From Fonticella tunisiensis (GTDB lineage: Bacteria; Bacillota; Clostridia; Clostridiales; Caloramatoraceae), in the NCBI RefSeq assembly GCF_004364155.1, contig NZ_SOAZ01000016.1, positions 1 through 64,000 of the forward strand: 64,000 bases of DNA, in the 5' to 3' direction. A model generated the notes under the pieces. That model worked only from the letters and a program-made list of their open reading frames with translations. It had not been told where the DNA came from and did no database searches. Position 1 is the first letter of the stretch; the number at the start of each line of letters is the position of its first letter. The position numbers and the translations under genes are program-made. Of the stretch, positions 30,671-39,096 are shown in pieces.

Positions 30671-31663
30671 TCACCACCTGGCAACAAATGGAGTGTATTC
30701 TTCATCTTGGGTTATGTGTTTTTGTATTTTATATAATTCCATCCTTATAATTTTTCTGTAGCTTACTATTTGATTAAGTTTTGGATGGTTTATTGTAACA
30801 TCCAGTTTGTTATTAAACTCCTGCACAAATATTTTTCTTCCCTTTTCATCTAGTATTATGCCGTTTAATTGTTCATCAAAATCTTCTTCTGTTATGTACG
30901 TTCTGTTTATAAGGGAAAAAATGAGCCTGTCAACTATAGCAGGTTTAAATATTTCTGCAACATCTAGATTTAGTGTAAATTTTCTATTGTTGGTAGAGTG
31001 GAGATATCCAATACTTGGGTTTAATTGGGTATGGTATATCTCTGATAAAACTACAGAATAAAGAAGTGAATTGCCAAAACTGATTAGTGCATTTAATCTA
31101 TTAAGCGGTGGGCGTTTGCTTCTTTTTTCAAATACAAACCCGGGCTTGTTTATTATATTGTCAAAACATGAGTAATAGATTTCTCTAATATTGCCCTCAA
31201 CTGCCATAACCTCTTCTACAGTATTTGACGAAGCTAAATCTTCTCTTTTTTCTACAATTGCGTTGATCCTATCTTCAATTTCAATTCCCCTGGATTTATA
31301 GTACCTAAGAACTATAAGCATATTTGAAAATGCTCCATCTATTATCTTTTTTGCAATGTTAAGTCTTTTTTCATAATCCGTATAATACTCAGCCTGTTTT
31401 AAAAGAACATACCCTGAATTTAAGTGCTCCCTTGGATAGAAGCTTCCTACATAATATCCATAATGATTAAAAAAGTGGAGGACTATCTCCTTTTGTGCTG
31501 CAAACTCTAAAAACCTTTTATTAACATCAACATCACCAAAAATCCATATATTGTTTATTTCTTCAACGGGTAGATATTTTTTTCCTTCACTGGTTTCAAA
31601 ATATAGTGTATTGTCCTTTCTTCTTAACTCTCCATTGGAGAAAATATATATATCTTTATTCAT
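30671..31663 (-). CDS. cas1: Cas1 integrase
   Basis: Metal-dependent integrase that inserts new spacers at the leader end. 330 residues, the usual I-B length. Landmarks are the N-terminal beta domain (IYIFSNGELRRKDNTLYF), the helical core with the conserved glutamate region EEVMAVEGNIREIYY, the histidine in GYLHSTNNRKFTLNLDVAEIFKP and the aspartate/glutamate motif that follows. It follows cas4 by 11 bases, and Cas4 and Cas1 are known to work together in PAM selection. Confidence 0.95.
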   Translation of the reverse strand: MNKDIYIFSNGELRRKDNTLYFETSEGKKYLPVEEINNIWIFGDVDVNKRFLEFAAQKEIVLHFFNHYGYYVGSFYPREHLNSGYVLLKQAEYYTDYEKRLNIAKKIIDGAFSNMLIVLRYYKSRGIEIEDRINAIVEKREDLASSNTVEEVMAVEGNIREIYYSCFDNIINKPGFVFEKRSKRPPLNRLNALISFGNSLLYSVVLSEIYHTQLNPSIGYLHSTNNRKFTLNLDVAEIFKPAIVDRLIFSLINRTYITEEDFDEQLNGIILDEKGRKIFVQEFNNKLDVTINHPKLNQIVSYRKIIRMELYKIQKHITQDEEYTPFVARW

Positions 31664-31674
31664 TTAACCTCCTC

Positions 31675-32166
31675 CTAAGCATAGCAATATTCTCTATATG
31701 CACAGTTTTTACAATATATACACTCCTCTATCTTTGGAGGTACTTTTGAATTTGTTATATCTATTATTTCCGCTTCAATTTTCTTAAGCTCCTTAATATT
31801 TTCATCTGTAAGTTTTATTTCAACCCTTCTTCTCTCCTCTGGATATTGCAATACTCCACTTGCTTCAATTCCTGCTTCCTTTAATACTTTTAAATAGTAC
31901 ATGAGTTGCCATTTAGATGCCTCCAAGAATTTAGAGGATTTTTTTGTTTCTCCTATTACAAGCTTATTTCCATCTTGATAAACAACATCAAATACTACAT
32001 TACCAAATCTTATTTCCTTATCATTTCTACGATAGTAGTTTTCATGTATAAATCTTCCTATTTCAATATTGTCATCTTCTTGGTCAGGTACAATTCCGTG
32101 GGACATAAGGTAGACTTCTCTTTTGCATATTTTGTAGTACCAGACAAGTGTGCCATTTACATCCAA
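31675..32166 (-). CDS. cas4: Cas4 nuclease, spacer acquisition
   Basis: RecB-like exonuclease with an iron-sulfur cluster that trims prespacers and fixes PAM and orientation. 163 residues starting MDVNGTLVWYYKICKREVYL, with one cluster cysteine near the N-terminus (about 14) and three at the C-terminus (CIYCKNCAYREYC). The nuclease core is visible as VFDVVYQDGNKLVIGETKKS. The start is a TTG preceded by AAAGGTGG. It is the first gene of the cas operon, and the repeat-spacer-repeat unit lies directly before its ribosome site. Confidence 0.9.
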   Translation of the reverse strand: MDVNGTLVWYYKICKREVYLMSHGIVPDQEDDNIEIGRFIHENYYRRNDKEIRFGNVVFDVVYQDGNKLVIGETKKSSKFLEASKWQLMYYLKVLKEAGIEASGVLQYPEERRRVEIKLTDENIKELKKIEAEIIDITNSKVPPKIEECIYCKNCAYREYCYA

Positions 32167-32182
32167 AGTATCACCACCTTTG

Positions 32183-32277
32183 AATAGTTATTCCTTATGG
32201 TATGCTAAAAACAAGAAGTTGAAAATGTATAAGAAACTTGAAGAAACGTTTAAATTCCTTATAGGTAGGCTAAATAT
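32183..32277 (-). CRISPR. Mini CRISPR unit in the cas operon leader
   Basis: A 30-bp repeat at 32248-32277 differs from the array repeat at three positions (one of them the same A-to-T variant seen in four array repeats). It is followed, in crRNA direction, by a 35-base spacer (32213-32247) and a degraded repeat at about 32183-32212, which keeps TTCCTTAT-GGTATGCTAAAAAC with one missing base. The degraded repeat ends just before the cas4 ribosome site. The unit is on the same strand as the cas genes. It looks like the crRNA-like regulators (CreA/CreR types) that repress cas promoters, but the target is not established. Confidence 0.7.
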
Positions 32278-32278
32278 C

Positions 32279-32326
32279 TGTATAGTGAAAAACAAAAGTG
32301 CAGCAAAATGAAGTGAAAAGTGCAAC
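32279..32326 (-). promoter_or_regulatory. Probable cas operon promoter with two direct repeats
   Basis: On the minus strand a TATACA -10 box (32279-32284) follows TTTGCT at a 17-base distance. Overlapping it are two 11-bp direct repeats AAAAGTGCAGC and AAAAGTGCAAC (plus strand 32294-32304 and 32316-32326), 22 bp apart. Transcription would start inside the lone repeat. The boxes are imperfect and the assignment is tentative. Confidence 0.4.
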
Positions 32327-32421
32327 AGTTTAGCTGGAAAAATCCATTTTGATAATTCTGTCCCCATAAGACCATAAATCATATTTTTATAAAAGCAAAA
32401 GGCCCCTTAAGGCCTTGAAAA

Positions 32422-32513
32422 TGGCGGAGAGAGAGGGATTCGAACCCTCGGTACGGGTATCCCCGTACAACGGTTTTCGAGACCGTCACCTTAAACCACT
32501 CGGACATCTCTCC
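32422..32513 (-). tRNA. tRNA-Ser(CGA)
   Basis: 92-base cloverleaf on the minus strand, starting GGAGAGATGTCCGAG and ending with an encoded CCA. It has the long variable arm of serine tRNAs, and the anticodon loop CTCGAAA reads CGA. The T-arm GGTTCGAATCC is canonical. Confidence 0.95.
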
Positions 32514-32788
32514 ATATATCGACTTACTATAAAATTATACTAAATTTATAGGTACAAATCAATAAACATTATTTTCTACGCCCATTAATATTTGGATATT
32601 TATAATTTTAATCCAACATATAAATTATAAAAAGATACAAGCTGTACAATGAAAGGATTTAATGAAACAATATAGGCAGTATAGCCAGAAAATTGAAATA
32701 AAACTATTAACAAAAACCAAAATGTATGTTATATAAAGTTGTAGATGACAAATAATAATTTTAATAAAATCATTAAGGAGGTTTTTTT

Positions 32789-33028
32789 ATGGCAAAAACG
32801 ATAAGCATTGAGTACTGCACTTCCTGAGGATATGATTTAAGAGCAGTTGCTCTTGTTGAAAATTTGCTCGGTGAGCATAAAAACAATATAGCGTCATTAA
32901 CCCTCATACCTTCCTCAGGCGGCGTCTTTGAAATAAAGGTTGGGGATGAGCTCGTCTTCTCGAAAAAGGAGCTTGGGAGATTCCCCGAAGAGGGAGAAGC
33001 CGAAAAATTAATTAGAGAAAAACTTTAA
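32789..33028 (+). CDS. SelW-like (Rdx family) selenoprotein with CxxU
   Basis: 79 codons from an ATG preceded by AAGGAGG. Codon 13 is an in-frame TGA (32825-32827) in the context C-T-S-U (ISIEYCTSUGYDLRAVALVEN), the redox site of SelW/Rdx thioredoxin-like proteins where CxxC or CxxU is expected. The rest is intact: SLTLIPSSGGVFEIKVGDELVFSKK, then GRFPEEGEAEKLIREKL. A hairpin follows the TGA. The alternative is a Cys-to-stop mutation, but the conserved tail, ribosome site and terminator argue for selenocysteine. Its role would be thiol redox chemistry. Confidence 0.82.
32825..32870 (+). promoter_or_regulatory. Candidate bacterial SECIS hairpin
   Basis: Directly after the TGA codon, AAGAGC and GCTCTT pair around AGTT with about 11 bases between the codon and the stem, inside the coding sequence, which is where bacterial SECIS elements lie. 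The match to known loop rules is only partial, but these are loosely conserved. Confidence 0.5.
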
Positions 33029-33033
33029 CGATA

Positions 33034-33066
33034 AAGGCTGTGCTTTAGATTGGCACAGCCTTTTTT
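33034..33066 (+). terminator. Terminator of the selenoprotein gene
   Basis: AAGGCTGTGC pairs with GCACAGCCTT across nine bases and is followed by TTTTATT. It begins six bases after the stop codon, supporting the assigned end of the gene. Confidence 0.85.
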
Positions 33067-33073
33067 ATTAAAA

Positions 33074-33958
33074 CTATACCGCCTTCCTGTTTTCATAGAA
33101 CGGTTCAATATGAACTATTATCTGGATGTTATCATTAATTTCCTCCTGTATCTTTTTTTCTATACTATGAATTAAATTGTGGGATTCCTCAACACTCATG
33201 TCAGGCTCTGTCAAAATATGCATATCAATATAAATGTCATCCTCACTTCCTCTGTTTCTAATCTTATGAACTCCCTTCACCTTTTTAAATGTCATTACGA
33301 TTTCCCTTATCCTTTCGTTGTCAATAACAGCTCTGTCAACTAGTATATCGCTGGTAGATTTGAATATTTCATAGGAGGCATGAAATATGAAGATAGAAAC
33401 TACAAGTGAGGCTATGGGGTCAATAACAGGCGGCAGTCCCAGCCTGACACAAACTAAAGTAACAATTACTCCGATGGACACATATATATCGCTTCTCGTG
33501 TGCATTGAGTCCGACATAAGGATATAGCTGTTTAGCTTCTTCCCCTGGCTATATTCATATATGCAGACAATAACATTTATGGCAAGGGTTGCAAGTAAAC
33601 TGATAATACCTTCAATGGTAACATGTGGAGTAACGGGGTTTATAAACCTTATTATTGCGTCAGCGATTATTTTTCCCCCTATGAAAAACAGCATAGTTGA
33701 AATAAAAAGCCCTGCAATGGTTTCAAACTTTCCATGACCGTATTGGTGTTCCTTGTCTACGGGTTTAGAGGCAAAATATATTCCTATTAAGCCAACTACA
33801 TTAGATGATCCATCTGCCAATGAATGGAATCCATCAGCTGTCATGCTTGTACTTTTAATTATGCTTCCTATAACAATTTTAAACAGCGCCACTCCCAAAT
33901 TAGCAAACAGTATTATCCATAATACCTTCATAACTTTTTTGAAGTTTCTGTTGCCCAT
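33074..33958 (-). CDS. Cation diffusion facilitator (CDF) metal exporter
   Basis: Proton-coupled efflux of divalent metal across the membrane, 294 residues with six membrane segments followed by a cytoplasmic metal-sensing domain. The transport site is visible as HSLAD (His45, Asp49) and SMHTRSD (His153, Asp157), a His-Asp/His-Asp pattern that favours zinc or cadmium. The intracellular HQYGHGKFET motif is also typical. The C-terminal domain has HKIRNRGSEDDIYIDMHI. It stands alone between the selenoprotein terminator and tadA. Confidence 0.88.
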   Translation of the reverse strand: MGNRNFKKVMKVLWIILFANLGVALFKIVIGSIIKSTSMTADGFHSLADGSSNVVGLIGIYFASKPVDKEHQYGHGKFETIAGLFISTMLFFIGGKIIADAIIRFINPVTPHVTIEGIISLLATLAINVIVCIYEYSQGKKLNSYILMSDSMHTRSDIYVSIGVIVTLVCVRLGLPPVIDPIASLVVSIFIFHASYEIFKSTSDILVDRAVIDNERIREIVMTFKKVKGVHKIRNRGSEDDIYIDMHILTEPDMSVEESHNLIHSIEKKIQEEINDNIQIIVHIEPFYENRKAV

Positions 33959-34232
33959 GATTTTTTATACATCTCCCTATAAATAATTAAAAGACTATCT
34001 TCTAAATAAATCCCTTTTTTATAATACAGTATATGCAGTATATCTTTAATTTGTCAATTGAAAATATATTATTCATTGGATATGCTTAAAATCATTAAAT
34101 TACAAACACTTTTTTCAATTGATAATAAGAATCTGCATTTTATGATATTAAAAACCGATTCTCAAGGCAATTAGTTCTCACTATTATTTATGACTAAATA
34201 AAATAACTGTCACCAGATTAGTAGCAGCTACT

Positions 34233-34688
34233 TTATCTTCTCTTTTCTTTGAAAAAAGCCTGGAGAAGACCTTTACATTCGTCTTCAAGTACTCCGGATA
34301 CTATTTCAACCCTATGATTAAGTTTAGTATCATTTGCTATGTTATACAGGCTGCCACAGGCCCCTGCCCTGGGATCATAGGCCCCAAATATAACTCTGTT
34401 AATTCTGGAGTTTACCATTGCTCCGGCACACATAGGGCATGGTTCAAGGGTAACATAAATATCACAGCCTATAAGCCTCCACCCGTTTAAAACTCTGCAG
34501 GCCTCCCTAATAGCCAATATTTCGGCGTGGGCAAGGGCATCCTTAAGCGTCTCCCTCAGATTATGGGCCTTTGCTATAATATTGCCGTTTCTAACTATGA
34601 CCGCCCCAACAGGAACTTCATCCAGAATATATGCCTTTTTTGCCTCTTCTATTGCCATAGACATATAATACTCGTGTATATTATCCAT
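34233..34688 (-). CDS. tadA: tRNA adenosine(34) deaminase
   Basis: Converts A34 to inosine in the anticodon of tRNA-Arg(ACG). 151 residues of the cytidine-deaminase fold. Zinc ligands and the catalytic glutamate are visible as HAEI (His54, Glu56) and PCPMC (Cys84 and Cys87). FGAYDPRAGACGSLYNI is the conserved RNA-contact region. It lies next to a tRNA-Arg(CCT) gene, which is not its substrate. Confidence 0.93.
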   Translation of the reverse strand: MDNIHEYYMSMAIEEAKKAYILDEVPVGAVIVRNGNIIAKAHNLRETLKDALAHAEILAIREACRVLNGWRLIGCDIYVTLEPCPMCAGAMVNSRINRVIFGAYDPRAGACGSLYNIANDTKLNHRVEIVSGVLEDECKGLLQAFFKEKRR

Positions 34689-34766
34689 GTCTTATCATTG
34701 CCCCCTGCGTATATATTTCACCTTTGTGGCTGCCAAAATTCATAATCACCGTTTCTTAAAAAAATT

Positions 34767-34800
34767 AAAACCCCTTGAGAGCTTATACCTCAAGGGGTTT
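34767..34800 (-). terminator. Terminator after tRNA-Arg
   Basis: AAACCCCTTGAG pairs with CTCAAGGGGTTT; on the minus strand the stem is followed by a run of T. It lies three bases after the encoded CCA of the tRNA. Confidence 0.8.
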
Positions 34801-34802
34801 GA

Positions 34803-34879
<77 letters not shown>

Positions 34880-35280
34880 ATATCTGAAACAATTATTATT
34901 ATATGACCTCAGGCCAATATTGTCAATTGTAAATTTAAAGAATTTAAGGAATAGGTTATATACATATTAATCTGCATGGCCTTTTCTATATATTTTATAT
35001 CATCTTATTGGATTTAAGTCAATAGTCTTCAGGTTTTTCCATATATACATCGGGCTATACCTGCAGCCTGAATGGTTTTCTGCAGGATTTTATTCAATTT
35101 ATGTTTTTATTTCATACTTTTTGAATGACTGTGATTTCTTCAAACTTTAATTTTTCTGGAATTTTGTTATCCATGATTTTTGGAAAATAAAAATTATTGC
35201 TGAAAATTTGATGGGAAATATCCGTTTTTAACCCCAATTCAATTGACAACAAAAATTTAATATAATAAAATGTATTAAAG
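34880..35280. other. Non-coding stretch upstream of the ileS T-box
   Basis: No gene is visible. Near the right edge TTCAAT and TATAAT (35261-35266), 17 bases apart, form a likely promoter for the T-box/ileS transcript. The remainder is AT-rich with nothing recognisable. Confidence 0.5.
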
Positions 35281-35515
35281 TAGAAGATATAAAAGCTATG
35301 ATAAGGAAAAGTACTTAAATCTGCAGCTTACAGAGAGTGGGTGGATGGTGCGAACCCATGGCAGGGGTTTAAGGAAAATCACCTTGGAGCTGATGGCTGA
35401 AATTTAGTAAGCTTATCCGTAATCCTGCGTTAAAGGATAGAGTATGTTTGTACTTGAAAGATACCATAGGTGGTATAGCGAAGTTACTTCGTCCTATTTG
35501 GGCGAAGTTTTTTAT
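35281..35515 (+). promoter_or_regulatory. T-box riboswitch controlling ileS
   Basis: Senses uncharged tRNA-Ile and lets transcription continue when isoleucine is scarce. The stem I region has ATGATAAGGAAAAGTA and ATGGTGCGAACCCAT; the T-box core appears as AGGTGGTATAGCG (35468-35480), whose TGGT can pair with the tRNA end ACCA. A terminator stem, ACTTCGTCC/GGGCGAAGT (35486-35508), is followed by TTTTTTATT. The specifier codon may be ATT around 35402, but I could not fold the loop with certainty. Confidence 0.85.
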
Positions 35516-35586
35516 TTGTAACAGCTTCGGAGTCTTCTGCCGAAGACAATGCTGAATAAAACAATTTTTGTGGAAGGGAGATTGTC

Positions 35587-38500
35587 ATGTATAAGAAAAT
35601 TGATCCCGGCAAGAGCTTTGTCGAAAGAGAAATGGATATATTAAAGCTGTGGGAAGAAAAAAACATTATTAAAAAGAGCCTTGAAGCAAACGAAGGCGCA
35701 GAGTACTTCACCTTTTACGACGGCCCTCCGACAGCAAACGGTAAACCCCATATAGGCCACGTTGTAACAAGGGTTATGAAGGATCTTATACCCAGATACA
35801 GGGTTATGAAGGGCTACAGGGTGCTCAGAAAGGCCGGATGGGATACCCACGGCCTCCCGGTTGAGCTTGAAGTTGAAAAATCCCTTGGAATATCAGGAAA
35901 ACCTGAAATAGAAAAATACGGAGTTGAAGACTTCATAAAGAAATGTAAGGACAGCGTTTTCACCTACTCAAAGGAATGGAAGGAAATGTCCGAAAGGGTT
36001 GGTTACTGGATAGATATGGAAAACCCATATGTAACCTACCACAACAACTATATAGAATCGGTATGGTGGGCACTTAAGCAGATGTGGAACAAAGGCCTTA
36101 TATACAAAGGTCACAAGATAGTTCCCTACTGCCCAAGATGCGGAACTGCACTTTCATCCCACGAGGTTGCACAGGGCTATAAGGAGGTTAAGGACAGTTC
36201 AATATATGTTAAATTTAAAGTTAAAGGTGAAGATAAATACTTCCTTGTATGGACAACTACTCCATGGACTCTTCCAAGCAACGTAGCCCTTACGGTTAAC
36301 AGAAAATATGATTATGTTGAAGTTGTTCATAAAGGTGAACATTTAATTCTTGCTGAAGCTCTGCTTTCTAAGCTCGATGGAGAATATGAAATAGTTGCAC
36401 GCTTTAAAGGTGAAGACCTCCTTGGAATGGAATACGAGCAGATGTTCAAGTTTGTAACTCCTGATAAGAAGGCATTCTATGTAACCCATGGCGATTATGT
36501 AACTTTAACTGATGGTACAGGTATAGTTCATACTGCGCCTGCCTTCGGTGAAGAGGACAGCATAACAGGAAGAAACTATGACCTTCCACTTATAAACCTC
36601 GTTAACCCAGAGGGTAAGTTTAAGGAGGAGGTAACTCCATGGGCAGGAATGTTTGTTAAGAAGGCGGATCCAAAGATAATAGAATATCTAAAGGAAAACA
36701 ATATACTTTATAAATCTGAGCAGTTTACACACTCATACCCATTCTGCTGGAGATGCGACACCCACCTTCTCTACTACCCGAGGGAGTCATGGTTTGTAAG
36801 GATGTCAGAACTTAGGGATAAGCTTGTTGAAAACAACAACAGGATAAAATGGTATCCTGAAACGATTGGAACGGGAAGGTTTGGAAACTTCCTTGAAAAC
36901 GTTATAGACTGGGGTATAAGCAGAGAAAGGTACTGGGGAACACCACTTCCTATATGGGAGTGCGAATGCGGCCACAGGGAAATGATAGGAAGCATCGCAG
37001 AGCTTAAGGAAAAGGGAATTAACGTTCCAGATGATATAGAGCTTCACAAGCCATATATAGATGAAGTTAAGCTCAAATGTGAGCACTGCGGTGGGGAGAT
37101 GAAGAGGGTTTCAGAGGTTATAGACTGCTGGTTCGACTCAGGCTCAATGCCCTTTGCGCAGCACCACTACCCATTTGAAAACAAGGAACTTTTTGAAAAG
37201 AACTTCCCTGCTCAGTTTATATCCGAGGCAGTTGACCAGACAAGGGGATGGTTCTACACATTGCTTGCAATATCAACTGCAATATTTGATAGAAACCCAT
37301 TTGAAAACTGCGTAGTGCTCGGCCACGTACTCGATAAGAACGGCCTTAAGATGTCAAAGCATAAAGGAAATGTTTTAAGCCCATTTGTTGTCCTTGATAA
37401 CGAAGGTGCAGACGCACTTAGATGGTACTTCTACACTGCAAGCGCTCCATGGCTTCCATCAAGGTTCTATGAGGATGCAGTAATTGAAGCACAGAGAAAG
37501 TTCTTAAGCACGCTGTGGAACGTTTATTCCTTCTACGTACTTTACGCAGAGCTTGACCAGTTTGATCCTACAAAGTATGAAGACTTTGTAAGCGGAAACG
37601 TTATGGATAAGTGGATTATGTCAAGGCTTAATACACTTATTAAGAGGGTTGATGATGATCTTGCAAACTACAGAATCACTCAGGGCGCCCTTGCAATAGA
37701 GGAATTCGTTGACGAGCTTTCCAACTGGTATGTAAGAAGAAACAGGGCAAGATTCTGGGCAGAAGAGCTTACGGATGATAAAGTTGGGGCCTATGTAACA
37801 CTTTACAGGGTTCTTAAGACTTTATCCCTTGTTGCGGCACCATTTATACCGTTTATGACGGAGGAAATATACCAAAACCTTGTTGTAAACCTTGATAAGA
37901 ATGCTCCAGAGAGCGTTCATCTTTGCAGATGGCCGGAGGTTAATGAAGAGCTTATAGACATGGATCTTGAAGGGGAGATGGAGGAGGCATACAGAATAGT
38001 TAAACTTGGAAGAAGTGCAAGAAACGCCGTAAATATAAAGAACAGGCAGCCACTTTCAAAGATGCTTGTTAGCGCAAAGCACCTTCCAGAATACTATGGA
38101 GATATCATAAAGGATGAACTTAACATTAAGGAGATAGAGTTTGGCGCAGACCTTTCAAAATATGTAAACTTTGAAGTAAAGCCTAACCTTCCTGTGCTTG
38201 GAAAGCTGTATGGTAGGCTGATCCCTGGAATAAGGAAGGCTATTGGCTCAATGAACCAGATGGAGCTTGCACAGAGGGTGCAAAACGGTGGTTCAGTTGT
38301 TATAAACGTTGATGGAGCCGAAATAGAATTAAACAGCGAAAACCTTCTCGTTACAATGCAGGGCCTCGAAGGATATGCCTTTGCAGGTGAGGGAACAATA
38401 GGTGTTGTTCTTGATACCCATATAACTGAAGCTCTCCGTGAAGAGGGTCACGTAAGGGAAATAATAAGCAAGATTCAAAACATGAGAAAGGAAAGCGGCT

Positions 38501-38691
38501 TTGAAGTTTCAGACAAAATAAAACTCTATGTAGCCGGAAACGAAATGCTTGAAGAAATAATCAAGAAGTTTGCTGACTACATCATGGGTGAAACTTTAAC
38601 TGAAGAAATAATATACAATGCTGACAGGGAATATTCTGAAACCAATATAAACGGTGAAAAGCTAAACCTTGCAGTTGAAGTTGTAAAATGA
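35587..38691 (+). CDS. ileS: Isoleucyl-tRNA synthetase
   Basis: Class I synthetase that attaches isoleucine to tRNA-Ile, 1034 residues. The ATP-binding motifs PHIGH (in [12 protein letters not shown]) and KMSKHKGN are present, with the editing domain [11 protein letters not shown] and [17 protein letters not shown]. Length and sequence fit the longer, eukaryote-like IleS type that is often less sensitive to mupirocin; that point is inference. Zinc-type cysteine pairs CEHC and CPRC are visible. Ribosome site GGAAGGGAG. It follows the T-box directly and ends at a strong terminator. Confidence 0.96.
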   Translation: MYKKIDPGKSFVEREMDILKLWEEKNIIKKSLEANEGAEYFTFYDGPPTANGKPHIGHVVTRVMKDLIPRYRVMKGYRVLRKAGWDTHGLPVELEVEKSLGISGKPEIEKYGVEDFIKKCKDSVFTYSKEWKEMSERVGYWIDMENPYVTYHNNYIESVWWALKQMWNKGLIYKGHKIVPYCPRCGTALSSHEVAQGYKEVKDSSIYVKFKVKGEDKYFLVWTTTPWTLPSNVALTVNRKYDYVEVVHKGEHLILAEALLSKLDGEYEIVARFKGEDLLGMEYEQMFKFVTPDKKAFYVTHGDYVTLTDGTGIVHTAPAFGEEDSITGRNYDLPLINLVNPEGKFKEEVTPWAGMFVKKADPKIIEYLKENNILYKSEQFTHSYPFCWRCDTHLLYYPRESWFVRMSELRDKLVENNNRIKWYPETIGTGRFGNFLENVIDWGISRERYWGTPLPIWECECGHREMIGSIAELKEKGINVPDDIELHKPYIDEVKLKCEHCGGEMKRVSEVIDCWFDSGSMPFAQHHYPFENKELFEKNFPAQFISEAVDQTRGWFYTLLAISTAIFDRNPFENCVVLGHVLDKNGLKMSKHKGNVLSPFVVLDNEGADALRWYFYTASAPWLPSRFYEDAVIEAQRKFLSTLWNVYSFYVLYAELDQFDPTKYEDFVSGNVMDKWIMSRLNTLIKRVDDDLANYRITQGALAIEEFVDELSNWYVRRNRARFWAEELTDDKVGAYVTLYRVLKTLSLVAAPFIPFMTEEIYQNLVVNLDKNAPESVHLCRWPEVNEELIDMDLEGEMEEAYRIVKLGRSARNAVNIKNRQPLSKMLVSAKHLPEYYGDIIKDELNIKEIEFGADLSKYVNFEVKPNLPVLGKLYGRLIPGIRKAIGSMNQMELAQRVQNGGSVVINVDGAEIELNSENLLVTMQGLEGYAFAGEGTIGVVLDTHITEALREEGHVREIISKIQNMRKESGFEVSDKIKLYVAGNEMLEEIIKKFADYIMGETLTEEIIYNADREYSETNINGEKLNLAVEVVK

Positions 38692-38692
38692 T

Positions 38693-38735
38693 AATAGATT
38701 AGCCGGTATATCATTACCGGTTAATCTATTTTTTA
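38693..38735 (+). terminator. ileS terminator
   Basis: AGATTAGCCGGTA pairs with TACCGGTTAATCT across TATCAT (with one offset), followed by ATTTTTTATT. Confidence 0.8.
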
Positions 38736-38801
38736 TTCTGATTCGCCCTTCTCCAAAATTATTACTGCAATAAAAACCAATATAAGTCCAAGTACCCCCA
38801 T
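38733..38801 (-). CDS. Possible 22-residue single-span membrane peptide
   Basis: A tiny open frame reads MGVLGLILVFIAVIILEKGESE. It begins at an ATG with AGGAGTG eight bases upstream, good for this genome. It would be one hydrophobic helix with a charged tail. Its stop overlaps the end of the ileS terminator. No function can be offered; small spore or stress peptides often look like this. Comparison with relatives would be needed to prove it is translated. Confidence 0.35.
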   Translation of the reverse strand: MGVLGLILVFIAVIILEKGESE

Positions 38802-38897
38802 AAAATCACTCCTGCTTCCATACCATATATACTATTTTATCGTATTTTTTAGTATGATTATAATATTTATTTAAATATTTTGTTAAATATTTTTCCC

Positions 38898-39007
38898 TGA
38901 ATACAAAACAAAGATGTATGATCTAGAATATTGACATCTGAAAGGGGAATTTTAAGAGGATTTATGTTCCCTTCCATGAATATAAAAAAGATATATGGTT
39001 AGAATAT
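38898..39007. repeat. Imperfect direct repeat upstream of gerA
   Basis: A 34-bp segment at 38898-38931 (TGAATAC... ending TAGAATAT) is repeated at 38977-39007 with three bases fewer. Each copy begins with TGAATA, the -35 box of sigma-G promoters, but a good CATACTA-type -10 box is not obvious at the right distance. Confidence 0.4.
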
Positions 39008-39096
39008 ATCTAAATTCAAAGGTATTTTTCCCACAGGCTTATGCCTTTAACGATCTCCATTGCTCTTCTATATATATTATTAAGGGAGGGAGCGGG

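Noticed and set aside
32188-32382. A 64-codon hydrophobic frame upstream of cas4 (starts MIYGLMGTELSKW), considered as a CreT-like toxin gene
   Set aside because: It has no ribosome site before any ATG, and it reads straight through the promoter region, the lone CRISPR repeat and the pseudo-repeat, so the hydrophobicity reflects AT-rich sequence. A toxin remains possible only if expression is shown.
34081-34190. Possible Fur- or metal-regulator-type palindrome upstream of the CDF exporter (AAGAATC with GATTCT)
   Set aside because: The arms are short, the spacing is wide and the match to known boxes is poor in such AT-rich sequence.
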